DNA of 64,000 bases, from NCBI GenBank assembly GCA_015478665.1, contig JADMII010000002.1, positions 62,001 through 126,000 on the forward strand. The letters run 5' to 3'. Of the stretch, positions 19,568 to 31,316 are shown in pieces. Position 1 is the first letter of the stretch. Each line of letters begins with the position of its first letter. Under the pieces are notes generated by a model. The model worked only from the letters and a program-made list of their open reading frames with translations. It was not told the origin of the DNA and searched no databases. Both the position numbers and the translations under genes were made by a program. The stretch is from Dehalococcoidia bacterium (GTDB lineage: Bacteria; Chloroflexota; Dehalococcoidia; DSTF01; JACRBR01).

Positions 19568-20567
19568 CCTCGTCGCGAAGCGCAACTGGTTCTATCTCTT
19601 CTCGTTCCTCGTGATCATCCCCGGTGTCATCTCGCTGATGATCCCGCCGCGGCTGCAGCCAGGCATCGAGTTCACCAGTGGCACGACGTTCTCGTTCCGC
19701 TACGCCCAGCCGACGACGCAGGGCGCGGTGAAGTCGCTGTTGTCATCGATCGGCTACCCGGAGGCGCAGGTGCAGACGGCGGGGAACAACGAGTTCCTCG
19801 TCCAGACGAAGGAGATCGAAGGCTCGGCCGGGACGGCGCCGGTCGGACCCTCGCTGCCGTCGGAGCGCGACAAGATCGAGACGGCGCTGGCGAATGCGCA
19901 CGGCGGCTTCCTCGATACCAAGGGCAACAAGACGTCGCAGTTCATCGAGTTCTCCTCGGTGTCGGCTTCGGTGTCGAAACAGATCGGCCGGGACGCGGCG
20001 ATCGCCGTGCTGCTGGCGTCGGTCGCCATCACGCTCTACATCACGTGGTCGTTCAGCAACGTGCCCAACTCGCTGCGCTACGGCGTCTCAGCGATCGTCG
20101 CGCTGCTGCACGATGTGCTGCTCGTCGTCGGCGTCTTCTCGATCCTCGGGAAGTTCTTCAACGTGCAGGTCGACACGTTCTTCGTCACCGCCGTGTTGAC
20201 CGTCGTCGGCTTCAGCGTGCACGACTCGATCGTCGTCTTCGACCGGGTGCGAGAGAACGTGGCGCGTGGGCTGATCCGTAACTTCCCGGACGCCGTCAAC
20301 CACAGCTTGCTGCAGACGATGGGCCGGTCGTTCAACACGTCGCTGACGCTCATCTTCTCGGTGCTGGCGCTGTTGCTGCTGGGCGGCAGCAGCATCCGCG
20401 ACTTTCTGCTCGCGCTGCTCATCGGCGTCGCGACGGGGACCTACAGCTCGGTGTTCATCGCCAGCATGTTCCTCGTGACGTGGCAGCAGGGCGACATCCC
20501 GCGGCTCTGGCGCCGTCTCAGCGGCCGCCAGGCGCGTTCCCGCGCGGCGGAGGCGGCCGCCGAATAA
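19560..20567 (+). CDS. secF: protein translocase subunit SecF
   Basis: GIEFTSGTTFSFRY, HDSIVVFDRVREN. Confidence 0.96.
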   Translation: MLNLVAKRNWFYLFSFLVIIPGVISLMIPPRLQPGIEFTSGTTFSFRYAQPTTQGAVKSLLSSIGYPEAQVQTAGNNEFLVQTKEIEGSAGTAPVGPSLPSERDKIETALANAHGGFLDTKGNKTSQFIEFSSVSASVSKQIGRDAAIAVLLASVAITLYITWSFSNVPNSLRYGVSAIVALLHDVLLVVGVFSILGKFFNVQVDTFFVTAVLTVVGFSVHDSIVVFDRVRENVARGLIRNFPDAVNHSLLQTMGRSFNTSLTLIFSVLALLLLGGSSIRDFLLALLIGVATGTYSSVFIASMFLVTWQQGDIPRLWRRLSGRQARSRAAEAAAE

Positions 20568-20613
20568 CGGCTGCTGCCCCCGGCCACGCGCCGTTCGTTA
20601 TCTGCTCCTGACG

Positions 20614-20631
20614 GGCGGCCAGCTGGCCGCC
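20614..20631. terminator. GC-rich palindrome downstream of secF, putative terminator hairpin
   Basis: GGCGGCCAG|CTGGCCGCC perfect; extends GACG/CGTC with a bulge; no T-tract. Confidence 0.4.
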
Positions 20632-20973
20632 GTCATCGCGCACCAGCACGCGACGACGATTGCGGGAGCCGGTGCATGCTCTCGCAGGCCAGCGGGCCTG
20701 CGCGTCATGACCCAAGCGATGCGGCGACGTGCGGCGTGTCCCCGACCACTGTCGCCGACACTGGGGCGTGGTTGCGCCGCAGCGGGTCCCCCAGCCGCCG
20801 CCACGCGGCCTGCCGGTGGCGCATCGCGCGATGATCGCTGGCGGCCGACAGTCTGCTCTCACGCTTCAGCTTCGGTCCTTCGTCGTTGGGGTCGACGGGT
20901 TTCGGTGCTCGCCGGCTGCCGTCGGCTCTCCGCGAAGTGCAGGCATCGCACTGCCGATGCGCTCCGTCCGCGC

Positions 20974-22818
<1,845 letters not shown>

Positions 22819-23000
22819 AGCGTGCTGATCCGGCGGCGTCGCGAGCGAGGGACGGCGGTGCTTCGACGATAGCGCACGCCGTCGCGCCGCGCGATCGCCG
22901 GATGTGCTGCCAGACCGGCCCGTCGTGCCGGACGCGACGCTCCCGCGGGCCGTCGCCGCTCTCCGCACGACCCGCATCACACGGTCATGCGCGTCCTGCG

Positions 23001-23561
23001 TTACGCGCGGCCGGTGCCGTCGCCCCGGCGGACGTACATCATGAGTGCGGCGATGCTCTTCGCGTCGCGGATCTCCTCGTGGTCGATGGCGGCGAGCGCC
23101 TCGTCGAGCGTGAGCGGCTGCAGACGCAGGTCTTCGTCTTCGTCGGCGTCCAGCGAGTCTTCGACGAGCCCGGTGGCCACGTAGACGTGCTGGTACTCCG
23201 TCGAGTAGCCGGGCGCCAGGAACATGCCGCCGATGCGGCGCAGCCGGCCGCGCCGTCCCGTCTCCTCACGCAGCTCGCGCTGCGCCGCGTCCTCGGGCGA
23301 GGTATCGCGATCGTCGATGCCGCCGGCGGGCAGCTCGAGCAGCCAAGCGCCTGCCGGGTGCCGATACTGGCGGACGAAGAGCAGGCGCCCGTGCGGGTCC
23401 ACGGGCACGACGACGACGGCGCCCGCGTACTCGACGACCTCGCGGCTGTATTCCGTGCCGTCGGCCTGGCGCAGCGTATCGACCCGCACGCCGATCACCT
23501 TGCCTTCGAAGATCCGGCGCGTTGCGATGACCGCGGGCATCTCCTCTTCGAGGTCTCGCAT
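23001..23561 (-). CDS. NUDIX hydrolase (ADP-ribose pyrophosphatase-like)
   Basis: GGIDDRDTSPEDAAQRELREETG Nudix box. Confidence 0.9.
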   Translation of the reverse strand: MRDLEEEMPAVIATRRIFEGKVIGVRVDTLRQADGTEYSREVVEYAGAVVVVPVDPHGRLLFVRQYRHPAGAWLLELPAGGIDDRDTSPEDAAQRELREETGRRGRLRRIGGMFLAPGYSTEYQHVYVATGLVEDSLDADEDEDLRLQPLTLDEALAAIDHEEIRDAKSIAALMMYVRRGDGTGRA

Positions 23562-23597
23562 CGTTACCTCATCTCGCATTGCGCGCGAGTTCTCTTG

Positions 23598-23667
23598 CGT
23601 CCAATCCACGAATCACCGGTCGCCAGAAACCAGCCGCCAACACCAGTCGCCATGGACCAGAAGCGAG
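23598..23667 (-). repeat. CTGGTRACC-type degenerate repeat island A (3' of GNAT gene)
   Basis: minus strand: cgcttCTGGTCCATGGCGACTGGTGttggCGGCTGGTTTCTGGCGACCGGTGATTcgtgg directly after stop. Confidence 0.6.
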
Positions 23668-24147
23668 TCACCGCACGCCCAGATCCCGCACCATGGCGAT
23701 CTCGTTGCAGGTCGGGAATTTGGGACAGCGATAGCACTCGCCCCATACCTTGCGCGGCAGCGTCATCACGTCCGCCTGCACGAAGCCGAGGCGCTCGAAG
23801 AAGCCCGGTCGGTACGTCAGCGCGAACGCTGTCGTCAGCCCGATCGCGCGCGCCTCCTCGATGCATGCTTCGACGATACGGCCGCCGAGGCCAGATCCAT
23901 GGAGGTCTTCGCGCACCGCCAGCGACTTGATCTCGCCGAGGTCGGCCCAGAGGATGTGCAGCCCGCCGCACGCCACCGCCTCGCCGCGCTCGTCGTGGAC
24001 GACGTAGAAGTCGCGGAGGTTCTGGTACACCTCGGACATCGTCCGCGGCAGCATCTCGCCGCGCCGCGCGAAGGCGTTCACCAGGTCGTGGATCGCCTGC
24101 GCGTCGCCGACTGAAGCGCGGCGCAGCTGATGTTGTGTCGTCGTCAT
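23668..24147 (-). CDS. GNAT N-acetyltransferase (short ArgA-like)
   Basis: GEIKSLAVREDLHGSGLGGRIVEACIEEAR, GECYRCPKFPTCNE. Confidence 0.85.
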   Translation of the reverse strand: MTTTQHQLRRASVGDAQAIHDLVNAFARRGEMLPRTMSEVYQNLRDFYVVHDERGEAVACGGLHILWADLGEIKSLAVREDLHGSGLGGRIVEACIEEARAIGLTTAFALTYRPGFFERLGFVQADVMTLPRKVWGECYRCPKFPTCNEIAMVRDLGVR

Positions 24148-24248
24148 CTCCTCGCCTTCAACGCGCTCCGGTCAGCCATCTGCCATCCTCTTGCCGGGCT
24201 CCTACTCCCGGAGCGGGAGAGCGCCGGCGGTGGCGGCCGTCCGGCGCG

Positions 24249-25085
24249 CTACTCAGGCAGCCAGTTCAGCCGCCGCCCGACGCGCTCGAAGAACTCCCCG
24301 GATGGGCCGAGGCGCAGGAAGCGCGCGACGTGGTTGCTCGTCCGCACGCGGACAATGTCGCCGCCCGCAAGGTCCATGTCCGGCTCGCCGTCGATGCTCA
24401 GGATCGCCTTCTGCCCGGGCCAGATCTCCACCTCGACGCGCGACCCTTCGGCCAGCACGACGGTGTTCGCCGGCGCCAGGTGCGGCGCCACCGGCGTGAT
24501 GATGATCTCGCGCGACTCCGGGTGCAGGATCGGCCCACCGACGCTCAGTGAGTAGGCCGTGCTCCCCGTCGCCGTCGCGACGATGACGCCGTCTGCACGA
24601 TACGTGCCGATCATCGTGTCGTCGGTTCGCACGGCGAACTGCACCGTGCGGCCGATGGCGGCGCGGCCGATGACGACGTCGTTGAGCGCGTGGAAGTGCT
24701 CGCGCAGCTCCTCGCCCGCGCGGATCGTCTCCGTCTCCACCATCGCCCGCGTCTCGATGCGGCCGGCGCCGCCGACGATCTCGCCGAGCCGCTCGAAGAG
24801 CTCGGCCGGGGCGATCTCCGTGAGGAAGCCGACGCGCCCGAGGTTGACGCCGAGCAGCGCCGTCGGATGCGGGATGACGGCGCGCGCCGCCCGAAGCACC
24901 GTGCCGTCGCCGCCGCAGCAGAGCACGAGTTGCGTTCCGGCGATGTGGTCGCGGCTCGCCGCCTCGTCCCACGCCGATGCCAGCCAGACCTCGTGTACGC
25001 GCGCGACGAGGCGCGCGCGCAGCTCCTCGGCGACGCGCCGCGCGGCGTCGGACTTCGGATGATACGTGATGCCGACCTTGTCCAT
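24249..25085 (-). CDS. nadK: NAD(+)/NADH kinase
   Basis: LCCGGDGTVLRAAR, LGVNLGRVGFLTE, DGVIVATATGSTAYSLSVGGPI. Confidence 0.96.
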   Translation of the reverse strand: MDKVGITYHPKSDAARRVAEELRARLVARVHEVWLASAWDEAASRDHIAGTQLVLCCGGDGTVLRAARAVIPHPTALLGVNLGRVGFLTEIAPAELFERLGEIVGGAGRIETRAMVETETIRAGEELREHFHALNDVVIGRAAIGRTVQFAVRTDDTMIGTYRADGVIVATATGSTAYSLSVGGPILHPESREIIITPVAPHLAPANTVVLAEGSRVEVEIWPGQKAILSIDGEPDMDLAGGDIVRVRTSNHVARFLRLGPSGEFFERVGRRLNWLPE

Positions 25086-25283
25086 CGCGCTTCGGTTAGC
25101 CTGCCTCCCGCAGAGTCATTCGCCGAAACGATATCACGCCCGCTGTTCAGCTACAGGATCACACGTCGCCTGCCGTGCGCGGGTCAGGCCGTCACCTCTC
25201 CGAGCGACGCGTACGTCAGGAGAGCGCCGCCGCGTGGTGTGCGTCGGCAGGATCACTCGTCCCACCGTTCGCTCTCGAGCGAC

Positions 25284-26018
25284 TCACCCACCACCAACCC
25301 GCAGCCACAAGAAGAACTCCCGGTTCCCCGCCGGACCGGCGAGCGGCGACATGGCGACACCGCGCACGCGCATTCCGCGCTGCAGGCACCACCAGGCGAC
25401 CCGCCCGATGACCGTCGCCCGCACGAGCGGGTCCCGCACGACGCCGTCGCGGCCGACCTCGTCGCGAACGGCCTCGAATTGAGGCTTCACCAGCGGTACG
25501 ATGTCGGCGCCCGGCGCGACGAGCGCGTGCACCGCCGGCAGCACAGTCGTCAGCGAGATGAACGAGGCATCGACGACCGCCACCGACGGCGCCTCCGGCA
25601 GGGCCGCGAGCGTGCGGATGTTCGTGCGCTCCATCGCAACCACGCGCCGGTCGGCGCGCAGCCGCTGGTGCAGCTGCCCGTAGCCCACGTCGACGGCGTA
25701 CACGCGCGCCGCGCCGCGCTGCAGCAGGCAATCGGTGAAGCCGCCCGTCGACGAGCCGGCGTCGAGCGCCACGCGGCCGGCGACGTCGATCGCGAACACC
25801 GCGAGCGCGTGGTCGAGCTTTTCGCCGCCGCGGCTCACAAAACGCGCCGGCTGTGCGACCTCGATGCCCGTGTCGTCGAGCACTCCGGCGCCCGCGCGCA
25901 CCTCGGTCTGCCCGTCGACGCGCACCTCGCCGGCGAGGATCAGCGCCCGCGCCTTCTCGCACGACTCCGCGAGCCCGCGCTCCACCAGCGCCACGTCGAG
26001 GCGTTGCTTCTTCAGCAT
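25284..26018 (-). CDS. tlyA: TlyA family rRNA methyltransferase/hemolysin
   Basis: KQRLDVALVERGLAESCEKARALILAGEVRVDG, SRGGEKLDHALAVF, LDAGSSTGGFTDCLLQRGA. Confidence 0.94.
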   Translation of the reverse strand: MLKKQRLDVALVERGLAESCEKARALILAGEVRVDGQTEVRAGAGVLDDTGIEVAQPARFVSRGGEKLDHALAVFAIDVAGRVALDAGSSTGGFTDCLLQRGAARVYAVDVGYGQLHQRLRADRRVVAMERTNIRTLAALPEAPSVAVVDASFISLTTVLPAVHALVAPGADIVPLVKPQFEAVRDEVGRDGVVRDPLVRATVIGRVAWWCLQRGMRVRGVAMSPLAGPAGNREFFLWLRVGGG

Positions 26019-26099
26019 CTGGTTCGAGTGTACCGGCGAGCGCCGCGCGCGAGCGCCATTGCCCGGCGAGGCGTCGTGCCTTCGTCTGTCATGGGGCGC

Positions 26100-26786
26100 T
26101 CAGGGCACGCGCCCAGCCCAGTCGTCAAGCACCTCCTCCAGCTCCTCCGCGTTCGTGACCCGCGCCAACACGTTGCCGACCTCGCGCTCCGATCCCGTGC
26201 CTCCGGGGGCGAACAATACGACCTCGAGACCTGCCGCCTGCGCCGAGGCGACACCGCGCGGCGAGTCCTCGACGGCCAGACAGCGATCCGCTGGCAGGCC
26301 GATCCGGTAGAGCGCCTCCAGATACCCATCGGGATGCGGCTTGCCCAAACGGTAATCCTCGCGCACGACGTGGAACTCGAAGTGGCGCATCAACCCGGAT
26401 CGCGCATGAATGACCTCGAAATGCTTGCGACGCGACGAGGTCACGACCACCATGCGGAAGCGCGGCGCCAGGCGCTCGAGCAGATCGCCCATCCCGGCCA
26501 TGACGATCTCGCCACTGCTCAAGAGCTCGCTGTACAACGCGTCGCGCCGCGTGAAGAGCGCGCCCAAGTCATCGCCGTGGAGGCCAGATAGCGACAACAG
26601 GCTCTCGCCGCGACGCAGGCTGATCTCCTCAAAATCTGCCCAGCTTGCCGCGACCCCCACGACCGCCAGCTCCCGGCGGTTGGCTTCGAAGAACACCGGT
26701 TCCGTGTCGACGAGGACGCCATCGTTGTCCCAGAGGATCGCCCGGTCAGCGCCCGCCTCGCCTTGCAACGGTTCGCACCCGCTCAC
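26100..26786 (-). CDS. HAD superfamily hydrolase
   Basis: ILWDNDGVLVDTEPVFFEANR, CLAVEDSPRGVASAQAAG. Confidence 0.9.
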   Translation of the reverse strand: MSGCEPLQGEAGADRAILWDNDGVLVDTEPVFFEANRRELAVVGVAASWADFEEISLRRGESLLSLSGLHGDDLGALFTRRDALYSELLSSGEIVMAGMGDLLERLAPRFRMVVVTSSRRKHFEVIHARSGLMRHFEFHVVREDYRLGKPHPDGYLEALYRIGLPADRCLAVEDSPRGVASAQAAGLEVVLFAPGGTGSEREVGNVLARVTNAEELEEVLDDWAGRVP

Positions 26787-26877
26787 CTATGGCACGCCCG
26801 CTCGTCCACGGCGGGAGCCGGGCATCGTCGCTGCTCAGGCGCGCTGGGGGATATGCGGGGCGGCGGCGGGCTCGTCG

Positions 26878-28557
26878 TCACCAGCGCGGCGTCGTGATCG
26901 CGCCGGTACTCGCGCTCGAGACGATGGCGGCGTACTTGGCCATGACGCCCGTCGTGAAGCGCGGCGCCGGCGCCCGCCAGTGGCGCAGCCGCGCCGCGAT
27001 CTCGTGTTCGCTCAACTCGAGGTCGAGCCGCCGGTTCGGGATGTCGAAGCTGATCGGGTCGCCGTCGCGCACGGCGGCGATCGGCCCGCCGACGCAGGCT
27101 TCCGGGGCGACGTGGCCCGCCATCAGCCCGCGCGTGGCGCCGCTGAAGCGGCCGTCCGTCAGCAGCGCCACCGTGTCGCCCAGCCCCTCGCCGACGAGCG
27201 CCGACGTAACGCCGAGCATTTCGCGCATGCCCGGCCCGCCCTTCGGCCCTTCATAGCGGATGACGACGACGTCGCCCGGCCGGATCGCGTGTGCGAGGAC
27301 CGCCGCCATCGCGTCCTGCTCGTGGTCGAAGACGCGCGCCGGCCCGCGATGCGTCAGGCGCTCGTGGCCGGCGACCTTGATCACGCAGCCTTCCGGCGCC
27401 AGATTGCCGTGCAGGATCACCAGCCCGCCCGTCGCCTTGAGCGGGTTGGCCAGCGGCCGCACGACGTCCTGCCCCGGCGTCTCGACGGCCGTCGCCGACG
27501 CCTCGGCGAAGGTCCCGGTCGGCGTCGCCTGCGCGCCGTCGGCGAATCCGCCGTCGACGAGCCTGCGCGCGACGAGTTGGACGCCGCCGGCGCGGTCGAG
27601 ATCCGCCGCCACGTAGCGTCCGCCGGGCTTGAGGTCGGCGAGCAGCGGCGTGCGCGCGCTGACCGCGTCGAAGTCATCGATGGTCAGCGGCACGCCGGCC
27701 TCGTGGGCGATGGCGAGCAGGTGCAGCACGGCGTTCGTCGAGCCGCCGGTCGCCGCGACGCCGGCGATCGCGTTCTCGAACGCCTGCCGCGTGAGGACCT
27801 CGCGCGGGCGCTGGTTGCGGCGCAGCACCTCCATCACCACCTCGCCGGCGCGCACGCCGACGTCGTCCTTGCGAGGGTCAACCGCGGGTACGCTCGCGCT
27901 CCCCATCGGCGAGAGGCCGAGGAACTCCATCGCCAGCGCCATCGTGTTCGCGGTGAACTGGCCGCCGCACGCGCCCGGGCCGGGGCAGGCCGCCTGCTCG
28001 AGCCGCTCGAGGTCCGCATCGGAGAGCGTGCCGGCGGCGTTTTGGCCGACGCCCTCGAAGACGTCCTGGATGTTCACGTCGCGGCCGTCGAAGCGCCCGG
28101 GCAGGATCGAGCCGCCGTACAGCACGATGCCCGGCGTATCGAGCCGCGCCAGCGCCATCGCCGCCGCCGGAATCGTCTTGTCGCAGCCGACGAGGCACAC
28201 CAGCGCGTCGAACATGTAGCCGCGCGCGCAGAGCTCGATCGAGTCGGCGATCAGGTCGCGCGAAACGAGCGACGTCTTCATGCCTTCGGTGCCCATCGTG
28301 ATGCCGTCGCTGATGGCGATCGTGTTGAACTCGAGCGGCGTCCCGCCAGCGCGCCGCACGCCGTCGGCCACCTTCTCCGCCAGCGCGCGCAGGTTGAAGT
28401 TGCACGGCATCGTCCCCACCCAGGTGTTGGCGATGCCGACGAACGGCCTGCCCATGTCCTCCTTCGTGAGACCGATGCTGTAGAGATACGAGCGTGCCGC
28501 GGCGCGGTCGCGGCCGTCCGTGATCGTGCGGGAGTTCCACTTGGCGTCGAAGCTCAT
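26878..28557 (-). CDS. ilvD: dihydroxy-acid dehydratase
   Basis: [46 protein letters not shown]. Confidence 0.97.
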   Translation of the reverse strand: MSFDAKWNSRTITDGRDRAAARSYLYSIGLTKEDMGRPFVGIANTWVGTMPCNFNLRALAEKVADGVRRAGGTPLEFNTIAISDGITMGTEGMKTSLVSRDLIADSIELCARGYMFDALVCLVGCDKTIPAAAMALARLDTPGIVLYGGSILPGRFDGRDVNIQDVFEGVGQNAAGTLSDADLERLEQAACPGPGACGGQFTANTMALAMEFLGLSPMGSASVPAVDPRKDDVGVRAGEVVMEVLRRNQRPREVLTRQAFENAIAGVAATGGSTNAVLHLLAIAHEAGVPLTIDDFDAVSARTPLLADLKPGGRYVAADLDRAGGVQLVARRLVDGGFADGAQATPTGTFAEASATAVETPGQDVVRPLANPLKATGGLVILHGNLAPEGCVIKVAGHERLTHRGPARVFDHEQDAMAAVLAHAIRPGDVVVIRYEGPKGGPGMREMLGVTSALVGEGLGDTVALLTDGRFSGATRGLMAGHVAPEACVGGPIAAVRDGDPISFDIPNRRLDLELSEHEIAARLRHWRAPAPRFTTGVMAKYAAIVSSASTGAITTPRW

Positions 28558-28785
28558 GCCCTGCCTCCACGGACATCGTATCGGGCACAGTGGCCTGGAA
28601 CGAGCAGCAGCGCTGCCGATCCTCTCGTTCCGCTGCCTCGGCCCATCCGACGCCGGAGGTGCGCAATCACGGCCGCGGCGTCGACCTCGGCCGAGCGCGC
28701 TGCCTCGGTTGACAGCCATCCCGCCGTGCGCGATGCTCCCCGCTGAACGGCATTCATCGCGCGGGCGACACGCCGCGGAGGTCCG

Positions 28786-29532
28786 ATGCGACGATTCCTG
28801 TGGGTGCTCCCGGTCGTACTCGTCGCGTTCGTCGTCGCCTGCGCCGGCGGTGCGAACGGTGCGGCGACGCGGACGCGTGGACCGGCGGCGACCAGCACCC
28901 CGGTGCCCGAAGGCACCCCGTTCACGGCCGAGGCGGCGCCAGCGCTCCTCGACGCAGTAGTGCTGAAGCCCGCGGACCTGCCGCGGCCGGCGCTCGGCTG
29001 GAAGCTGGCGGCCGACGCGTCGCAGGACAACGCCGCCGCCAACACCGAGCCCACCGTCGCCGCCTCGAACACGCGGTGTGGCCGGCTGCTCGCCCGCACC
29101 ACCACGGCCCAGCCGGCCGATGTCACCGGCAGGTACGTCGCCGGCGAGACCGTCTCGTTCTTCTCAGCCGTGACGGTGTACGCGACGTCGCGCGGCGCCG
29201 CTGACTGTGCGGCCCAGGCGGCTGCGGCGTACCAGCGCGACCCATCGACGCTCATCAAGGCGTTCGGGAGCCTGTTCATGGACCCGGCAGCGGTGAAGGT
29301 GACGCCGGTGAACTTCCCGACGATCGGCGATGGCTCTGCAGCGTTCAACCTCGCGGGCAAGGTGCAGACCGGCGGCTTCACGGTCGACATCACGCTGCTC
29401 GTCGTGGCGTTCCGCCTGGGCGCCGTGAGCGCCGTCGTCGGCTCGGCGGCGAGTGTCGCGCCTTCGACGGATGAGCTCGTGCCGCTCGTCGGCCTCGTCC
29501 TGCGACGCATCGCCGTCGCCGAAGGCCGCTAG
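28786..29532 (+). CDS. hypothetical lipoprotein
   Basis: signal peptide with lipobox-like FVVAC; no recognised domain. Confidence 0.6.
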   Translation: MRRFLWVLPVVLVAFVVACAGGANGAATRTRGPAATSTPVPEGTPFTAEAAPALLDAVVLKPADLPRPALGWKLAADASQDNAAANTEPTVAASNTRCGRLLARTTTAQPADVTGRYVAGETVSFFSAVTVYATSRGAADCAAQAAAAYQRDPSTLIKAFGSLFMDPAAVKVTPVNFPTIGDGSAAFNLAGKVQTGGFTVDITLLVVAFRLGAVSAVVGSAASVAPSTDELVPLVGLVLRRIAVAEGR

Positions 29533-29539
29533 GCCGGGC

Positions 29540-30190
29540 GTGGACGGACGGCGCCTGCGCATCGATGTCCCCGCTGTGGGCGCGGTGACCGCCGTGCGGA
29601 CGCGGGCCGCGCGGCCACGCTGGCTATTCATCTACGCGCCGGGCGCCGGAGCGGGCATCGACGATGGCTTCGGCGCCTTCCTCGCCGCGCGCCTGCCGGA
29701 AGCCGGCGTCACGCTCGTGCGCTTCCAGTTCCCGTACAGGGAGGCCGGCCGCCGCGCACCCGACCGGCCGCCGCTGCTCGAAGCGACGTGGCGCGCGGTC
29801 ATCGCCGCGGCGTCCGAGCCCGGCATGAAGCTCTGCATCGGCGGCCGGTCGATGGGCGGCCGCATCGCCTCGCAGGTCGTCGGTCAGGGCGAGCGCGTCG
29901 ATGCGCTGGCGCTTTTCGCCTACCCGCTGCATCCGCCCGGGCGGCCGGCGCAGCGGCGCGACGCACACCTGCCTTCGGTGCGGGCGCGCACGCTGTTGTG
30001 CAGCGGCACGCGCGACGCTTTCGCCTCGCCGGAGGAGCTGACCGCTGTCGCCGGCACGATGCCGCGTGCGCGCGTCCACCTGCTCGAAGACGTCGACCAC
30101 GGCTTCGCGGTCGCGCGATCCAGCGGCCGTACCCGGGACGACGTCTGGCGGGAGGCGTCCGACGCCTTCCTCCGTTGGCTGCGCCCGTAA
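29540..30190 (+). CDS. alpha/beta-hydrolase (KANL3/TEX30-like)
   Basis: IYAPGAGAGIDD, GGRSMGGRIASQV, LEDVDHGFAV; GTG start. Confidence 0.8.
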   Translation: MDGRRLRIDVPAVGAVTAVRTRAARPRWLFIYAPGAGAGIDDGFGAFLAARLPEAGVTLVRFQFPYREAGRRAPDRPPLLEATWRAVIAAASEPGMKLCIGGRSMGGRIASQVVGQGERVDALALFAYPLHPPGRPAQRRDAHLPSVRARTLLCSGTRDAFASPEELTAVAGTMPRARVHLLEDVDHGFAVARSSGRTRDDVWREASDAFLRWLRP

Positions 30191-30329
30191 CATCGCGCCG
30201 CACGTCGGCGCCGAGCGCCGCTCGATCACCGCCGCTGCTGGTCAGAGGGATCGTCGTCCTGCGATGCTCGAACGCCGGTCGCGCGATATCATCGATGGGG
30301 CGAGTCGCCGAAGCGGTCGAGGAGGCAGC

Positions 30330-31100
30330 GTGGTCAGTGGCGTGTTGCTCGTCGGGTCGTCGTTCCTCGCCTCCTGCGTCGAGATGGTCGAGGCGCTGAC
30401 GATCGTCCTGGCTGTCGGCCTCACGCAGAACTGGCGGACGGCGCTCCTCGGCGTGGTCGCCGCGCTCGTCGCGCTGGCCGTCGTCGTTGGGCTGCTCGGC
30501 CCCTCGCTGGTGCACTACGTCCCGCTCGATGCGCTGCGCGTGTTCGTGGGCGCCCTCCTCCTGGTCTTCGGGCTGCAATGGCTGCGCAAGGCGATCCAGC
30601 GTGCTTCGGGGCTGAAGGCGCTGCACGACGAAGAGAAGATCTTCGAGCGTGAAGTCGCCGGCTTGCGTGCCGCCACGCCGATCGCCCCTCACGAGCTCGA
30701 CTGGAGCGGCTTCGTCGTCTCGTTCAAGGGCGTCTTCCTCGAAGGCCTCGAGGTCGCATTCATCGTCCTCACGTTCGGCGCCAACAGCGGCGGCCGCTTC
30801 GACCTGGCGATCAGCGGCGCGCTGCTCGCCGCCCTGCTCGTCGGCGCCATCGGCGTCGCCGTGCACCGGCCGCTGACTGCCGTACCGGAGAACGGGATCA
30901 AGTTCGTCGTCGGCACCGCCCTCGTGTCGTTCGGCACCTTCTGGGGCGGCGAAGGTATCGGCGTCGACTGGATGCTCGGCGACGTGACGCTGCTCGTGCT
31001 GGCGGCCGTCTACGGCGGCACGGCGTGGCTGCTGACGACGCTGCTCCAGCGCCGCGCGGCGGCGTCACCGCTGTCGGCGCTGGGTGGGGGCAGCCGCTGA
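30330..31100 (+). CDS. COG4280-like integral membrane protein
   Basis: multiple TMs, SCVEMVEALTIVLAVG and FLEGLEVAFIVLTFG paired acidic TM motifs. Confidence 0.7.
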   Translation: MVSGVLLVGSSFLASCVEMVEALTIVLAVGLTQNWRTALLGVVAALVALAVVVGLLGPSLVHYVPLDALRVFVGALLLVFGLQWLRKAIQRASGLKALHDEEKIFEREVAGLRAATPIAPHELDWSGFVVSFKGVFLEGLEVAFIVLTFGANSGGRFDLAISGALLAALLVGAIGVAVHRPLTAVPENGIKFVVGTALVSFGTFWGGEGIGVDWMLGDVTLLVLAAVYGGTAWLLTTLLQRRAAASPLSALGGGSR

Positions 31101-31294
31101 TGCGCTGGATCGCCGGCTTCGGTCAGTTCTGGTACGACTTCATCGTCGGCGACTCGATCGTCCTGGCGATCGGCGGCGTCGCCGTCCTCGTCGTCGGCTA
31201 TGCGCTGGCCCGCGCCGACTACGCACGGCTCGCCGAAGTTGTTCTGCCCGCGCTCGTCATCGCCACGCTCGCCTTCAGCCTCCGCCGGAAGTAG
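31100..31294 (+). CDS. small membrane protein
   Basis: 64 aa, one or two TM; TGATG overlap with preceding gene. Confidence 0.6.
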   Translation: MRWIAGFGQFWYDFIVGDSIVLAIGGVAVLVVGYALARADYARLAEVVLPALVIATLAFSLRRK

Positions 31295-31316
31295 ATCCTG
31301 GCCCTTCGGGTGACAC

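Noticed and set aside
20568-20973. tRNA-Sec (selC) in the ~400-bp intergenic region beside selB
   Set aside because: No TCA anticodon arm, long acceptor/T-arm or GTTCGA-like loop could be found by eye
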